Assembly (NCBI GenBank): GCA_949287065.1
Contig: CASEEV010000051.1
Location: 1 to 32,981 of the forward strand
Direction of reading: 5' to 3'
DNA: 32,981 nt
Source of the DNA: an uncultured Collinsella sp.
GTDB lineage: Bacteria > Actinomycetota > Coriobacteriia > Coriobacteriales > Coriobacteriaceae
Positions 21,753-30,660 of this stretch are shown here, piece by piece (within the stretch, counting starts at the first letter, position 1; every line of letters begins with the position of its first letter). Position numbers and translations under genes: made by a program. Under the pieces are notes generated by a model. That model worked only from the letters and a program-made list of their open reading frames with translations. It did no database searches and had not been told where the DNA came from.

Positions 21753-23824
21753 CTTCCCCTCCCCGCGCCCGCGATATCGCGCAGGCGCACCGTCAACGGA
21801 ACAGACCCGAGCCCTGGAATCGGAATCTCGGCAATCGTGACCTCGGTCGCCAGGATCTCCTCCCCCGCCTGGTAGCCCAGCGCGCGCAAAAGCGCATCCG
21901 GATCGGTCGTGCCGATCGGAAGATCCCTGAGCTTGTCCTGCACGTCGGCTACCGACCCCGCGCCGCCCGCCTCGAGCACGTTGGACGAGTTGGTCAGCAC
22001 GGGCTTCTTGAGGCGCAAGTCGGCGGGCTCGAACCCCAGCGCGCCGACGATGCCCTCAAGCCGATCCGCGAGCCATTCGGCAACCGCGCCGCCGCCCAAG
22101 CCGTCAAGCCCTCCCAGCAGCTCGCTCATGAGCTCGTCAACCCCTGCGGCAGCATCTCCGTACGAGACGAGCAGGCGGCCCCAAAGACCCATGACCGAGT
22201 CAACGAGCCCGACTGCGCCGCCGCTGCCGCAGCGCTCCTCGAGACTCGAGAAGAACGAAGAGAGCACGTTGTTCTCGGCCGTCGCCTCGTCCGGGGCGAG
22301 TACGGCCGCGGCAACGGCGCCCCGCTCTGGCACACGGGCCTGCGCCGCAAGCGATCCGCCGCCGACCTCGGGGCTTTCGACCTCGCCCGAAGCGACGAGC
22401 GCCACGCACCCGTAGCGACCGGGCGGCGCGATCTGCGGCCGTTCGACCGCGAGCGACTGAAACGCGTCCTCGAACGCGTCGCCCGTATCGGCCGCGTCGT
22501 CCCGAGCCGCCTCTTCCAGCGCGATCTCGTCGAGACGCGCCCGCTCGTAGGCTTCGAGCGCCTGCGTGTAGGCGCGCAGGTGATACTCGAACCCGTTGTC
22601 GATCGAGGTGGACGCCGCGGGCACCTTAGCCACGTCGCCGATGCTGAAACCGCACACCGAGCATTCGCGCGCCTTCCCCTCGTCGATGTCGCTGAGCGAG
22701 ACCAGCGGCCCTGCCTCCCCCGTGGCACCCGGGCAGTCGGTGCCGTAGTGAAGCGTGCGCTTGCCGTCCTTCACCGTCGACGGCCAACGGGCGTCGGTAT
22801 AGGCGGCGGTCTCGCGCATCTCCTCGGCGTTGCGCGGCAGGTACGGCATGTCGATGGCGCACGTGGACGCCTCGTCGACGATCGTCGCCTCCTCGAGCGC
22901 ATCGACCGCAAGCTCGTAGAACACCGCGCGCGCCGCCGAGTCCGCCCTCTCCTCGACGCTCTCGCCCTGCGGGGCCTCGTGATCGAGGCGCCAGCGATAG
23001 TACGCCCGCGCGCGTTCGAGCCCCGCATCGACGCGCCACGTGATGCTCGAGGCGTAATCGGGGTTCTCGGCGTCAGAAAGCTCGGTGAGCGAAGACGCGC
23101 GCTCGCGCATCGACGGCCCCTCGGAACCGCAGTCTGCCAGCCACGCCTTCTCGCGAGCGCGCGCGACCTCCCCCTGGGCATCGTCGAGCGACGCCGCCGC
23201 CTCGGCGAGATCGCCCGCCGCGTCCTCGAGCGCGCCCGCGTCGATCTGGTCCTCGTCAATAACCGAGAGGTCGGACGCCGAGGTGGCAGGCACCGCGAGC
23301 GCCACGCCCGTGTACGAAACCGTGTCGGAGCCCTGGGCGGCGCACACCCGCGCCGACTGTGCGGCAACGAGCGCGGGCAGGCCCTTCTCGAGCGTTGCCA
23401 GCCCGTCTGCTGCCGATGCGGCAAAGCGGTTGCGCGTCTGGATCATCTTGAGACCGCTCTCGATCATCGTTTCGGCCGCCGCTTGGGCGCCCGGCACAAA
23501 CAGGGCGACCGTCCCGACCGCCGCCGTACTCATGCCCGCGAGCCCGAGGCTCAGCACGCTCGCGTCGACGACCGTCGCCGCCGTAACGTAGGACGACACC
23601 ACGTTTGACCCGGCAAGCGCCGTTGCGTCGGCGCTCGACTGCACGTCGCCCGCGCGCGAAAGGCTCCAGCACGCCACCGCAACCGAGAAGGTCAGGGCGA
23701 GCACGACGAGCATCGCGACGGCGGACGCGACCGTGGTGTACGCACCGTTCTCGCCGATGAAGACGCCGATGGCGTCGGGAAACCGGGCCTCGCTTTCCTT
23801 ACGACCACAGGGCGATCCAGTCAC
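21749..23824 (-). CDS. Large TadG-like pilus protein
   Basis: A 691-residue protein. One membrane helix lies at about 30-53, directly followed by the TadG-type motif SRAGDVQSSADATALAGSNVVSSYV. The rest is a large extracytoplasmic region rich in charged helices. It has a Cys-containing block (HYGTDCPG about 45 residues before the end of AST-S-IDNGFEYH, with CSVCGF between) that could bind metal or form disulfides. The start is GTG 23824, preceded by AAGGAG and overlapping tadE by 26 bp; the frame is open further upstream without support. TadG-like proteins are thought to anchor or cap Flp pili; the function of this one is inferred. Confidence 0.82.
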   Translation of the reverse strand: MTGSPCGRKESEARFPDAIGVFIGENGAYTTVASAVAMLVVLALTFSVAVACWSLSRAGDVQSSADATALAGSNVVSSYVTAATVVDASVLSLGLAGMSTAAVGTVALFVPGAQAAAETMIESGLKMIQTRNRFAASAADGLATLEKGLPALVAAQSARVCAAQGSDTVSYTGVALAVPATSASDLSVIDEDQIDAGALEDAAGDLAEAAASLDDAQGEVARAREKAWLADCGSEGPSMRERASSLTELSDAENPDYASSITWRVDAGLERARAYYRWRLDHEAPQGESVEERADSAARAVFYELAVDALEEATIVDEASTCAIDMPYLPRNAEEMRETAAYTDARWPSTVKDGKRTLHYGTDCPGATGEAGPLVSLSDIDEGKARECSVCGFSIGDVAKVPAASTSIDNGFEYHLRAYTQALEAYERARLDEIALEEAARDDAADTGDAFEDAFQSLAVERPQIAPPGRYGCVALVASGEVESPEVGGGSLAAQARVPERGAVAAAVLAPDEATAENNVLSSFFSSLEERCGSGGAVGLVDSVMGLWGRLLVSYGDAAAGVDELMSELLGGLDGLGGGAVAEWLADRLEGIVGALGFEPADLRLKKPVLTNSSNVLEAGGAGSVADVQDKLRDLPIGTTDPDALLRALGYQAGEEILATEVTIAEIPIPGLGSVPLTVRLRDIAGAGRGR

Positions 23825-24329
23825 GGTAGTCTCCTTCCACCCATTCCGGCCGATAGGCGACCTCGGTGCGCGCCGACAGGCGCAGGTTCCCATAGGCGTC
23901 CGTAGTGCCGCCAAAGCCCGCAAACGCCCCGATCACCGGAAGCGGGCGCAGAGCGCCGGATATACTCACGGCAACGGCCCTTTCCGTTCGCTCGACGGCA
24001 ATATCCCACGCAAGCGGGCCGCCCTCGTGAAAGATCGCGAGGTCGGGTATGGCGGCAAGCCTCCGCTGCGCGAACGCCACAACCGCCTCGTCGTCCGGCG
24101 CGCCCTCCCAGAGCGCCGCGACCCGGGCAGTCTCGGCAGCAGCGCTCTCCATGACCGTACGGGTGTAGAGCATGCACACCGGCTGCAGGGCAAGCAAAAG
24201 CACCGTGAGAAACACCGGTACGAGCACCGCGGCCTCGACCGTTGCCTGCGCCGCACAGCAGCGGCGCGGCGCATCAGGCGCCGCGCTAGTACAGCGCCAC
24301 GTCGAGAAGACCCAAGCCGTCAAGCGCAT
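23799..24329 (-). CDS. tadE: TadE-family pseudopilin
   Basis: A 176-residue protein with an N-terminal segment CAAQATVEAAVLVPVFLTVLLLALQPVCMLY at about 25-55; VEAAVLVPVF is the typical TadE helix with its Glu at the pilin +5-like position. The soluble C-terminal domain carries the family-like VMESAAAETARVAAL helix. ATG 24329 lies inside the previous gene (44-bp overlap) and follows GAGGAGG. It is flanked by the second pilin-like gene and the TadG-like gene in the operon. Confidence 0.88.
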   Translation of the reverse strand: MRLTAWVFSTWRCTSAAPDAPRRCCAAQATVEAAVLVPVFLTVLLLALQPVCMLYTRTVMESAAAETARVAALWEGAPDDEAVVAFAQRRLAAIPDLAIFHEGGPLAWDIAVERTERAVAVSISGALRPLPVIGAFAGFGGTTDAYGNLRLSARTEVAYRPEWVEGDYRDWIALWS

Positions 24330-24546
24330 GGGACGTCCCCTCCTCTATCGCGTCGGCAAAGACGCCCTCGGCGCCTGCGTGCCAAAGGGCAGCGAGACCG
24401 GCGAGGAGCCCGAGAAACGCGAGCAGCACCAACGCATATTCGAGCGTTGACTGCGCCCCCTCAAAGCCGAGCATGCGCCCGATGCCGCGCGCCGTGCGCC
24501 GACTCCTCCGATCGCCGCGCCGCCCACGCGTCTTGCTGCGCGCCAT
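24286..24546 (-). CDS. Second short pilin-like protein (Flp/TadE type)
   Basis: An 86-residue protein with a long basic leader (MARSKTRGRRGDRRSRRTARGIGRM) and a single class III prepilin-like helix: EGAQSTLEYALVLLAFLGLLAGLAALW at about 30-56. The Gly before AQSTLEY is a likely peptidase site. It is slightly longer than Flp, with a short acidic C-terminus. ATG 24546 sits 5 bp after the upstream stop with GAGG nearby. Confidence 0.78.
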   Translation of the reverse strand: MARSKTRGRRGDRRSRRTARGIGRMLGFEGAQSTLEYALVLLAFLGLLAGLAALWHAGAEGVFADAIEEGTSHALDGLGLLDVALY

Positions 24547-24551
24547 GCGCC

Positions 24552-25202
24552 TCACACCCCCTGCTGCTCCAACACCTCGGCCGAGAAGCGCGCAACCGTG
24601 ATCTCGGCCCCTTCCCCATCCCGCAGTTCCTGGGCAACGAGCAGGTCGACCCACGCGCCGGGACAGGCGAGCAAGGCGCCCCACACATTGCCCGAAACAT
24701 CCAGGTATCCGTACGCGAGCAGCGAGACGCCCGCGTCCTCCCGATACGCCTCGAGCGCCTCGCGCGCGCCCTCTACCAGCCCCTCGGCGCAAACCCAGCG
24801 CTGAGCCGACTCCGCCTCCCCGCGCTCCGCCGAGCGCGCGAGCGCATCTAAGGCCCGGCGCGCGCCCGACGCAGGCGCATCGGGCTCGTCCGCGCCCCTG
24901 CCGCCGTCGTCAGGCGCGCCCGACTCGTCGTTCTCGCCCGTTGCCCCAGCACCCTCTGCTACACCTCCGGCTCCGGAGGCGACGGTTGCGCCATCTTCTC
25001 GAAAAGCGCTGACGCTCGCATCGCTCCCGAGCGCCTGCGCCGCGCCCGAAGGGCCCGAGCCGCCGCCCTCGTCGCGAGGCGCCGCCGCGCGCCACAGGGC
25101 AAGGCCGGCCACCGCGAGCACGACGACAAGCACGGCGTAGGGCACCCAAACGGGCGCACGGCGGCCTACAGGCTGTTGATGGCGGATGAGATCTCGTCCC
25201 AC
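24552..25202 (-). CDS. Unknown single-pass membrane protein in Tad operon
   Basis: A 216-residue protein not recognised as any Tad family. One membrane helix lies at about 18-40 (VWVPYAVLVVVLAVAGLALWRAAA). A Gly/Ala/Asp/Glu-rich linker (45-105) follows, then a folded domain (about 107-216) with AESAQRWVCAEGL, SLLAYGYLDVSGNVWGAL and AEITVARFSAEVLEQQGV. The proposed start GTG 25202 overlaps the flp gene by 37 bp and has a close GGAG; no ATG is available. Its place between the main pilin and the minor pilin suggests an extracytoplasmic accessory factor. Confidence 0.65.
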   Translation of the reverse strand: MGRDLIRHQQPVGRRAPVWVPYAVLVVVLAVAGLALWRAAAPRDEGGGSGPSGAAQALGSDASVSAFREDGATVASGAGGVAEGAGATGENDESGAPDDGGRGADEPDAPASGARRALDALARSAERGEAESAQRWVCAEGLVEGAREALEAYREDAGVSLLAYGYLDVSGNVWGALLACPGAWVDLLVAQELRDGEGAEITVARFSAEVLEQQGV

Positions 25203-25414
25203 AGCTCCGACACCTTGTCCCTAAAAGCCACGATCGCCAAGATCGCAATAACCACGAGCACGCCCACCAGAATCGCGTACTCGGTCGTACCCTGTGCGGC
25301 GGACCCCGCCGCCACCTCCTTGGCGCGCGCTTGCACCCGCGCGCCGCAGAACCGCATGCGCGCGAGCACCGCATGTGCCTGCATCGTGTTCCGACGCTCG
25401 ATTACCTGACCCAT
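25166..25414 (-). CDS. Flp-type major pilin
   Basis: An 82-residue prepilin. A long leader of about 35-40 residues precedes the hydrophobic helix QGTTEYAILVGVLVVIAILAIVAF (about 41-64), with the Glu-Tyr pair typical of Flp pilins. A short tail (RDKVSELWDEISSAINSL) follows. The Glu is three residues after the nearest Gly rather than the usual five, so the cleavage site is uncertain. ATG 25414 follows GAGGAG; the gene sits directly after tadC. Confidence 0.85.
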   Translation of the reverse strand: MGQVIERRNTMQAHAVLARMRFCGARVQARAKEVAAGSAAQGTTEYAILVGVLVVIAILAIVAFRDKVSELWDEISSAINSL

Positions 25415-25423
25415 GTCTCCTCC

Positions 25424-26089
25424 TCAGATCATTCCGCTTGCCGCAAGCAGCGGACCCACTATGGCCAACAGCAAAGCCGGCAGAATGAGCGTGCCGGTCG
25501 GGATGAGAATCTTCACCGGGGCGCGCTCGATCGCCCGCTCGACGCGCGCAACGTTCTCGAGACGCACTTCTCGCCCGAGGTTCATGAGCGCCTCGGACAC
25601 CGGGGCGCCAAACCGCAGCGCCTGGCACACCGTCGTCCCAAAGCGGGCCAGGGAAGGCGCCTCCAAATCGCGCGCCGCCTCAAGCAGCGCGTCCTCGCGC
25701 GGAGCGATGCCCACCTGCCACGAGAAGCGCGCCTCGGCCATGCGGCGCGACAGCGCCGACGACGTGCGCTCGCAGTACATCCCGAGCGCCGCATCAAACG
25801 AGAGGCCCGCCGTAAGCCCCAGGCTGACGATCTCGACCATATCGGACACCTCGCCGGGCCTGAACGCCTGCCGAGACCGGTTGTGCACAACCTCCTGAAC
25901 CGCGAGAAACCGCGCGGCAACCGCCGCCCACACACGCCTCAGGAGCGGCAACGCAACGCGCGCAGCATCGCGCACACGCCCCGCGAGATACGCCGCCGCG
26001 TCGCGTGCATCGGCGCCGCCGAGACCTGCGGCAAACCACGCGCACGCGCCCACCAGGACCCCGACGCCCCCTATCGCCACCGCCCTCAC
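25424..26089 (-). CDS. tadC: Tad pilus inner-membrane platform protein TadC
   Basis: A 221-residue T2SSF-domain protein. The N-terminal helix is AVAIGGVGVLVGACAWFAA. The conserved core SDMVEIVSLGLTAGLSFDAALGMYC, the central helices and the last membrane segment ILIPTGTLILPALLLAIVGPLLAAS follow. The start is GTG 26089, overlapping the tadB stop as GTGA and preceded by GGAGGT within tadB. It forms the membrane platform with TadB on which the CpaF ATPase acts. Confidence 0.9.
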   Translation of the reverse strand: MRAVAIGGVGVLVGACAWFAAGLGGADARDAAAYLAGRVRDAARVALPLLRRVWAAVAARFLAVQEVVHNRSRQAFRPGEVSDMVEIVSLGLTAGLSFDAALGMYCERTSSALSRRMAEARFSWQVGIAPREDALLEAARDLEAPSLARFGTTVCQALRFGAPVSEALMNLGREVRLENVARVERAIERAPVKILIPTGTLILPALLLAIVGPLLAASGMI

Positions 26090-27018
26090 AGCTCCACCTC
26101 CATGATCTTGCGAATGATCAGCCAGGCGCACAGATCGAGCGCCGCAGCTGCCATCACCGACCCCGCACCGGCAGCCGTGCCAAGGCCGGCGCGAAAATCG
26201 GGCGAGAAGCACCCGAGAAACGCCACCATGACGAGCGGCATGGCCGCCACCACCCGCGCCGACATGCGCGCCTGAGCGGTTCTCACGTCGAGCTTGCGCT
26301 CGAGCGCTACGCGGTCCGCGACCATGTTGGACGCCTCCTCGAGAAGCCGCTGCAACGGCGCTCCGGTGCGCTGGGATACCCCGAGCGCCGTGGCGACCAG
26401 GTCGACCCCGGGAACGCTCAGGTTGCGCTCCAGGCGCTCGAGCACCTCGGTAAGCGCCTCTCCGTACTCAAGGGCAAACGCTGCGCTCGTGAACTCCTGC
26501 GCAACAGGGTCCTCGCAGCGCTCGCCCACGTAGCGCAGCGCTTGGGCAAGCGACCTGCCCGACCCGAGCGTTACCGCGAGCGCCTGAAACGCCTCGGTTG
26601 CCGCCGTCTCGAGGCGCGCCCGCTCCGCGCGGGCCCCCGCATGGGCGCGGCCCGCGAGAAGCACCGCCGTAACCGCGCACCCGATAAGGGCCCCGTACCA
26701 CGATGCCGCGAGCACGATGCCCGCCGCAGCGCCCGCGCACAGCAGCAAGGCTGTCGCGGCAAGCGCCTGCTCGCACTCGCGCATGCCCTCGGGAAGCGCG
26801 AGGGCAACCGCCCCCGCCACGCGCTCCCCCGCAGGGGATGCGGCGGCGCGCGCCGCAAAACCGGTGCGTGACAACGCCGCGACCAGCCCGTCTGCCACCG
26901 TGCGCGGGTCGCGCGGCAGAGCCTCGACCAACGGGCGCAGCGGAACCCATGCGTCGGCGGCAAGCAACGCGGCGCACGCTGTGAGCACGCCGATCACGAC
27001 GGCAGCTCCGCATACCAT
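26086..27018 (-). CDS. tadB: Tad pilus inner-membrane platform protein TadB
   Basis: A 310-residue protein with the T2SSF core in its second half: ETAATEAFQALAVTLGSGRSLAQALRYVGE, LEYGEALTEVLERLERN, ALGVSQRTGAPLQRLLEEA and LDVRTAQARMSARVVAAMPLVMVAFLGC. Hydrophobic helices lie at about 3-22, 85-118, 250-270 and near the C-terminus. ATG 27018 follows GGAGGAGG and overlaps cpaF by 25 bp. A much longer open frame upstream is antisense or shadow sequence. Confidence 0.9.
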   Translation of the reverse strand: MVCGAAVVIGVLTACAALLAADAWVPLRPLVEALPRDPRTVADGLVAALSRTGFAARAAASPAGERVAGAVALALPEGMRECEQALAATALLLCAGAAAGIVLAASWYGALIGCAVTAVLLAGRAHAGARAERARLETAATEAFQALAVTLGSGRSLAQALRYVGERCEDPVAQEFTSAAFALEYGEALTEVLERLERNLSVPGVDLVATALGVSQRTGAPLQRLLEEASNMVADRVALERKLDVRTAQARMSARVVAAMPLVMVAFLGCFSPDFRAGLGTAAGAGSVMAAAALDLCAWLIIRKIMEVEL

Positions 27019-28313
27019 GCGAGCACCTCCTCCTCGTCGAGCGCGCCGCGGCGCACTGCCTCGGCAACGAAGGGCGGCTCCTCCTCGAGGCGCCACGCGC
27101 AATCGCGCCGGTCGAAGACCACGTAAGGCTTGAGGTCCACGCCGCCGCTCTTCGCGCGGCAGACCCCCGTGTACGACCCCACATAGCGCTCGCCCCGCGC
27201 CGTGCGCACCGTCATGACCACGCCGTCCAAGGCCGAGGCGATCTGGGCCTCGATAAGCTCTGACGGCAGGTCGATGCCGTAGCGCGCAAGCAGGGTGAGG
27301 CGCACGACCGCCTCCTCCGCCGTGCCCGCGTGAAGCGTCGTGAGCGACCCGTCGTGCCCCGTGTTCATGGCCTGGAGCATGTCGATCGCCTCGGCGCCGC
27401 GCACTTCTCCCACGACGATGCGGTCGGGGCGCATGCGCAGCGCGTTTGCCACGAGCGTGCGGATCGTGATCTCGCCCTCGCCCTCGATCGACGCCTCGCG
27501 GGCCTCGAGGCGCACGACGTGCGGATGGCGCGCGAACTTGAGCTCCGCCGAGTCCTCGATCGTGACGATGCGCTCGCCCTCGCCGATCTCGCACGACAGG
27601 GCGTTCAGAAGCGTCGTCTTGCCGGAGCCCGTGCCGCCCGCCACCGCCAGGTCCTCCCTCAAACTCACCGCCCACGAGAGCAGCTGCGCGTACCACGCGG
27701 GAAGCGAGCCCAGGCTCACCAGCTCCTCGAGCGAGCTGATGCGGTCCGAGAACTTTCTGATCGTGAGCGCGGGCCCGTCAACCGCGACCGGAGGGATGAT
27801 GGCATTCACGCGGAACCCGTTTTTAAGGCGCGCGTTGACGATGGGGCTGCGCTCGTCGACGCGCCTGCCCAGAGGCGAGATGATGCGGTCGATCGCCACC
27901 ATGATCTGCTCTTCGGACTCGAAGACGCGCTCCATCCGGTGCAGCGTGCCCTCGCGCTCGAAGTAGCACGACGTGAGCCCGTTTACCATGAGCTCGGTCA
28001 CGCTGTCGTCCTCGAGCAGGGGCTGCAGGGGCCCGAGCCCTACGATCTCGTCGAGAATCTCGCGCTCGAGCCGGTCGCGCTCCTCGGGCGCGAGGTCCTG
28101 GCATCCGGCGGTGTTGAGAACGGCGGCCAGCGCCGGACGGAGCTCGGCGCGCGCCTGCGCCACGTCGGGTATGGCGGCGATGCGCGCCGCCTCCGCATAG
28201 CCCACGCGCTCCATGAGGTCGCGCTTGACGCGCGCCTTGCGCTCCGACCGCTCCGGCGCGACCGCAACCGCATCCGCGGCGCCGAACTGGCGGATGCGTT
28301 CGAGCAGGCTCAT
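26994..28313 (-). CDS. cpaF: CpaF/TadA-family pilus assembly ATPase
   Basis: A 439-residue secretion ATPase that powers Flp pilus assembly. The N-terminal domain carries LDEIVGLGPLQPLLEDDSVTELMVNG. The ATPase domain follows with Walker A GGTGSGKTT (226-234), TIEDSAELKF, Walker B region RPDRIVVGEVRGAEA and the His box NTGHDGSLTTLHAG. ATG 28313 overlaps the cpaE-like stop as ATGA. Confidence 0.95.
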   Translation of the reverse strand: MSLLERIRQFGAADAVAVAPERSERKARVKRDLMERVGYAEAARIAAIPDVAQARAELRPALAAVLNTAGCQDLAPEERDRLEREILDEIVGLGPLQPLLEDDSVTELMVNGLTSCYFEREGTLHRMERVFESEEQIMVAIDRIISPLGRRVDERSPIVNARLKNGFRVNAIIPPVAVDGPALTIRKFSDRISSLEELVSLGSLPAWYAQLLSWAVSLREDLAVAGGTGSGKTTLLNALSCEIGEGERIVTIEDSAELKFARHPHVVRLEAREASIEGEGEITIRTLVANALRMRPDRIVVGEVRGAEAIDMLQAMNTGHDGSLTTLHAGTAEEAVVRLTLLARYGIDLPSELIEAQIASALDGVVMTVRTARGERYVGSYTGVCRAKSGGVDLKPYVVFDRRDCAWRLEEEPPFVAEAVRRGALDEEEVLAWYAELPS

Positions 28314-29746
28314 ACCGCCGCCTGCTTCCAGGGAAACCGTATGCGCAGGCGCCCCTGAGGAGCAGGCTCGCGCGGCGGAGCCTCGATCGGGGCGATAACG
28401 CACCCCAACTCGCGCGCGAGCGTCCTGCCGAACTGCTTCACGTCCGCCGCGAACCCCGCCTGGGCCCCGAGAACCTCGCTCATGCGCCCGATCCGCATGA
28501 GCTCGACCGCCTCGTCGCTCGCCACGCTGATGCGCGTCATCGATGAGAGCCCCGCCTCCATCTCCATGCGCAGCGCCGCCTCCTCGGCAGGGGGCTTCTC
28601 CTCAAAGCGGTTCGTGACGCAGACCATCTTGGCGCGCGGCACGCCGAGCTTTGCCGCCAGGCCTATCGCCCGCTTGGTCGCGGCAACCGCGCCGGTCCTC
28701 CGATCGCTGACCACGAGGCACCGATCGGCCTGCGCGACGGTCTCGGCAACCGCGTCGCCCCACGAGGACGACGTGTCGGCAAAAACGATGTCGGCCTCGG
28801 CACGGAGAAGCTCGATGAGCCTGCCCACGCACGGGGCGACGAGCTCGGCCTGCTCGGGAACGGCGCACGGGCCCCAAAGCGTGAGCCCCGGGCACACGCG
28901 CTGCGCCGAGCGCTCAACCGCCGCCTCAAAATCGGCCTCCCCCGCCTGGGCTATGGTCGCGATATCCGCTGCGAACTCGGCGCCGAGCAAGGCGTGCGCG
29001 TTGCCGAACATCAGGTCCACGTCAACGAGAGCCGTGCGCAGGCCCCATGCGGCCATGCAGTAGGCAAGCGCCGCCACCAGCGTGGTCTTTCCCGCGCCGC
29101 CGCGCCCCGATATCGCGGTGACGAGCGGCGCTCGCGCCCACGGGGCCGCCACGGTGCGGGCCACGGGATGCGCCGTCTGCGCGCCTTGCGCCGCGGCGCG
29201 CGGCACCTTCACGGGTCTCTCCTGCAGCACGATCCCCCGAGAAGCGTCCTGATCCCTCGGTGCGACGGCCGCCTCGTCGACGGTGTCGCGAGGTTCGGGC
29301 GCAGCCGCGTCCGCAGAGTCCGCCGCGGCCACCGTCGGCGCTGAGGGCGGCGCATCGCGTCCGGACACAGCAAGAACCCCTTCCGCACGCTCCGACGCCG
29401 TATTTCGAGGAATGCGCGCGCCCTCACCGACGGCGATGACCTCGGTCGCCCCGGCCGAGAAAAGGCTGGCTACGTTGTCGGGGTCCACAATGCGCGTCAT
29501 CACGACGATCTGCTGCGCGCACCCGTCCTTGGCCAGGCCTTCGACGACCCTCTCGACCGAACCCGTGCGTTCGCTCTCGACGAGAGCCACGCGCGCCGCG
29601 CCGAGCGGCAGCGCGCGCACCATGCGCCGCGCGCCGTCGGGATCGTTCATGCGCAGCAGCTGCGCCGAAGCGTCGCGCTTCTCGATCTCACGCTCGACCT
29701 GACGGTTCTCCGCCTCGCTGCAGCACGCCAACCAGATTGCGCTCAT
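28310..29746 (-). CDS. cpaE: CpaE-like MinD/ParA-type ATPase
   Basis: A 478-residue protein. The N-terminal region (1-110) resembles the degenerate receiver domain of CpaE. A Pro/Ala-rich linker (110-200) follows, then a MinD/ParA ATPase domain with deviant Walker A SGRGGAGKTT (213-222), ALVDVDLMFGNAHALLG and FADTSSSW in place of the usual D-x-x-x. It is thought to localise Tad assembly. ATG 29746 overlaps the cpaB-like stop as ATGA. Confidence 0.9.
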   Translation of the reverse strand: MSAIWLACCSEAENRQVEREIEKRDASAQLLRMNDPDGARRMVRALPLGAARVALVESERTGSVERVVEGLAKDGCAQQIVVMTRIVDPDNVASLFSAGATEVIAVGEGARIPRNTASERAEGVLAVSGRDAPPSAPTVAAADSADAAAPEPRDTVDEAAVAPRDQDASRGIVLQERPVKVPRAAAQGAQTAHPVARTVAAPWARAPLVTAISGRGGAGKTTLVAALAYCMAAWGLRTALVDVDLMFGNAHALLGAEFAADIATIAQAGEADFEAAVERSAQRVCPGLTLWGPCAVPEQAELVAPCVGRLIELLRAEADIVFADTSSSWGDAVAETVAQADRCLVVSDRRTGAVAATKRAIGLAAKLGVPRAKMVCVTNRFEEKPPAEEAALRMEMEAGLSSMTRISVASDEAVELMRIGRMSEVLGAQAGFAADVKQFGRTLARELGCVIAPIEAPPREPAPQGRLRIRFPWKQAAV

Positions 29747-30516
29747 GACCTCTCCCTCCCCGAAGCCGCGGGCTTCTTCTCGTCGTCCTCGTCCTTCTCG
29801 TTTTTCTCGTCTTCCTTGGCTTCCTTTGCGTTGCCCTCGTCCTTGGCGTCGGCGTCCGCCTCTTTGCCCTCCGCGCCGAGCGTTACGCCCTTGCCGGGAA
29901 CGACCAGCGACACGACCCCCTTGTCGGCGGCCGCCATGAGCTCTTCGGCCTGACCAGGATCCACGGCGAGCGTGACCCAGCTCAGGCCCTCGGCGTCGCC
30001 CGACCCAAAAACGCTCGCGTCGACCACGCGCGCATCCGACACGAGAAGGTCCGCCACGCCGTCCTTGGAGACGTAGGCGCCCACGCTCTCGCCCTGGGTC
30101 AGCGCGCCGCCCACCGCAAAGGACGCCTGCACGGGAATCGATACGGCAACGCGCCCAGCAGGCACCTCGACCGCGCCGCGCGCCTCCTCGAAGTATGCTG
30201 AGGCAAGAGGCGCCCCTTCGGGCACGCGCGACGTCACCTCCGCAGACGCAAGGTCGTCAAGCGACGTCACCGCGCCTGCGGGCAGAAGCTCCGCCGCCCA
30301 TTCCTCGAGCGCGGTGTTGGAAGATCCCGCCACCTCGCCGGGCTCAAGGTCGCGCGCCGCAACGACCACCGTCACCACGTCGTCTCCGTACGCCGCCAAA
30401 GCCTCGGTACGCGCGCGGTCGACCTCGGCCTCAAGAGAGCTGAAAAGGGCCCACGCCAAAACGCCCGCCGCAAGGCCGCATCCCGCGCTCGCCATGATCC
30501 GTGTCCTTCGCTTCAT
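29743..30516 (-). CDS. cpaB: CpaB/RcpC-like SAF-domain pilus protein
   Basis: A 257-residue protein. One membrane helix lies at about 9-25 (ASAGCGLAAGVLAWALF), then a SAF domain beginning VVTVVVAARDLEPGEVAG, and a RcpC-like domain with VAVSIPVQASFAVGGALTQGESVGAYV. The C-terminal 45 residues are an unusual Lys/Glu/Asp-rich tail (EADADAKDEGNAKEAKEDEKN...). It is the first gene of the Tad operon. ATG 30516 is chosen because the helix starts there; the frame is open to 30639. Actinobacterial Tad loci lack a secretin, and none is present here. Confidence 0.87.
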   Translation of the reverse strand: MKRRTRIMASAGCGLAAGVLAWALFSSLEAEVDRARTEALAAYGDDVVTVVVAARDLEPGEVAGSSNTALEEWAAELLPAGAVTSLDDLASAEVTSRVPEGAPLASAYFEEARGAVEVPAGRVAVSIPVQASFAVGGALTQGESVGAYVSKDGVADLLVSDARVVDASVFGSGDAEGLSWVTLAVDPGQAEELMAAADKGVVSLVVPGKGVTLGAEGKEADADAKDEGNAKEAKEDEKNEKDEDDEKKPAASGRERS

Positions 30517-30594
30517 GCAGCCCCCGCTTTCGTCCGAGCCCCAAGCGCCCCGCCGATCCTCGACGAGCGCCGCTGCATCAATTGTCGAAAGCAA

Positions 30595-30618
30595 AGATCG
30601 CCCCGCGGGCATCGATCT
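30595..30618 (-). other. Hairpin in the Tad operon leader
   Basis: On the minus strand AGATC-GAT-GCCC-GCG-GGGC-GATCT can fold with a 3-nt bulge and is followed by TTTGCTTT. It lies about 80 bp upstream of the cpaB-like start and may act as an attenuator. No known riboswitch consensus (c-di-GMP included) was recognised. Confidence 0.3.
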
Positions 30619-30660
30619 GAGTTTCTCGGGCACGGTCAAACAAAACGCTGGTCGCCCGGC

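Noticed and set aside
30517-30660. c-di-GMP riboswitch upstream of the Tad operon
   Set aside because: The conserved core sequence is absent; only a simple hairpin is visible.
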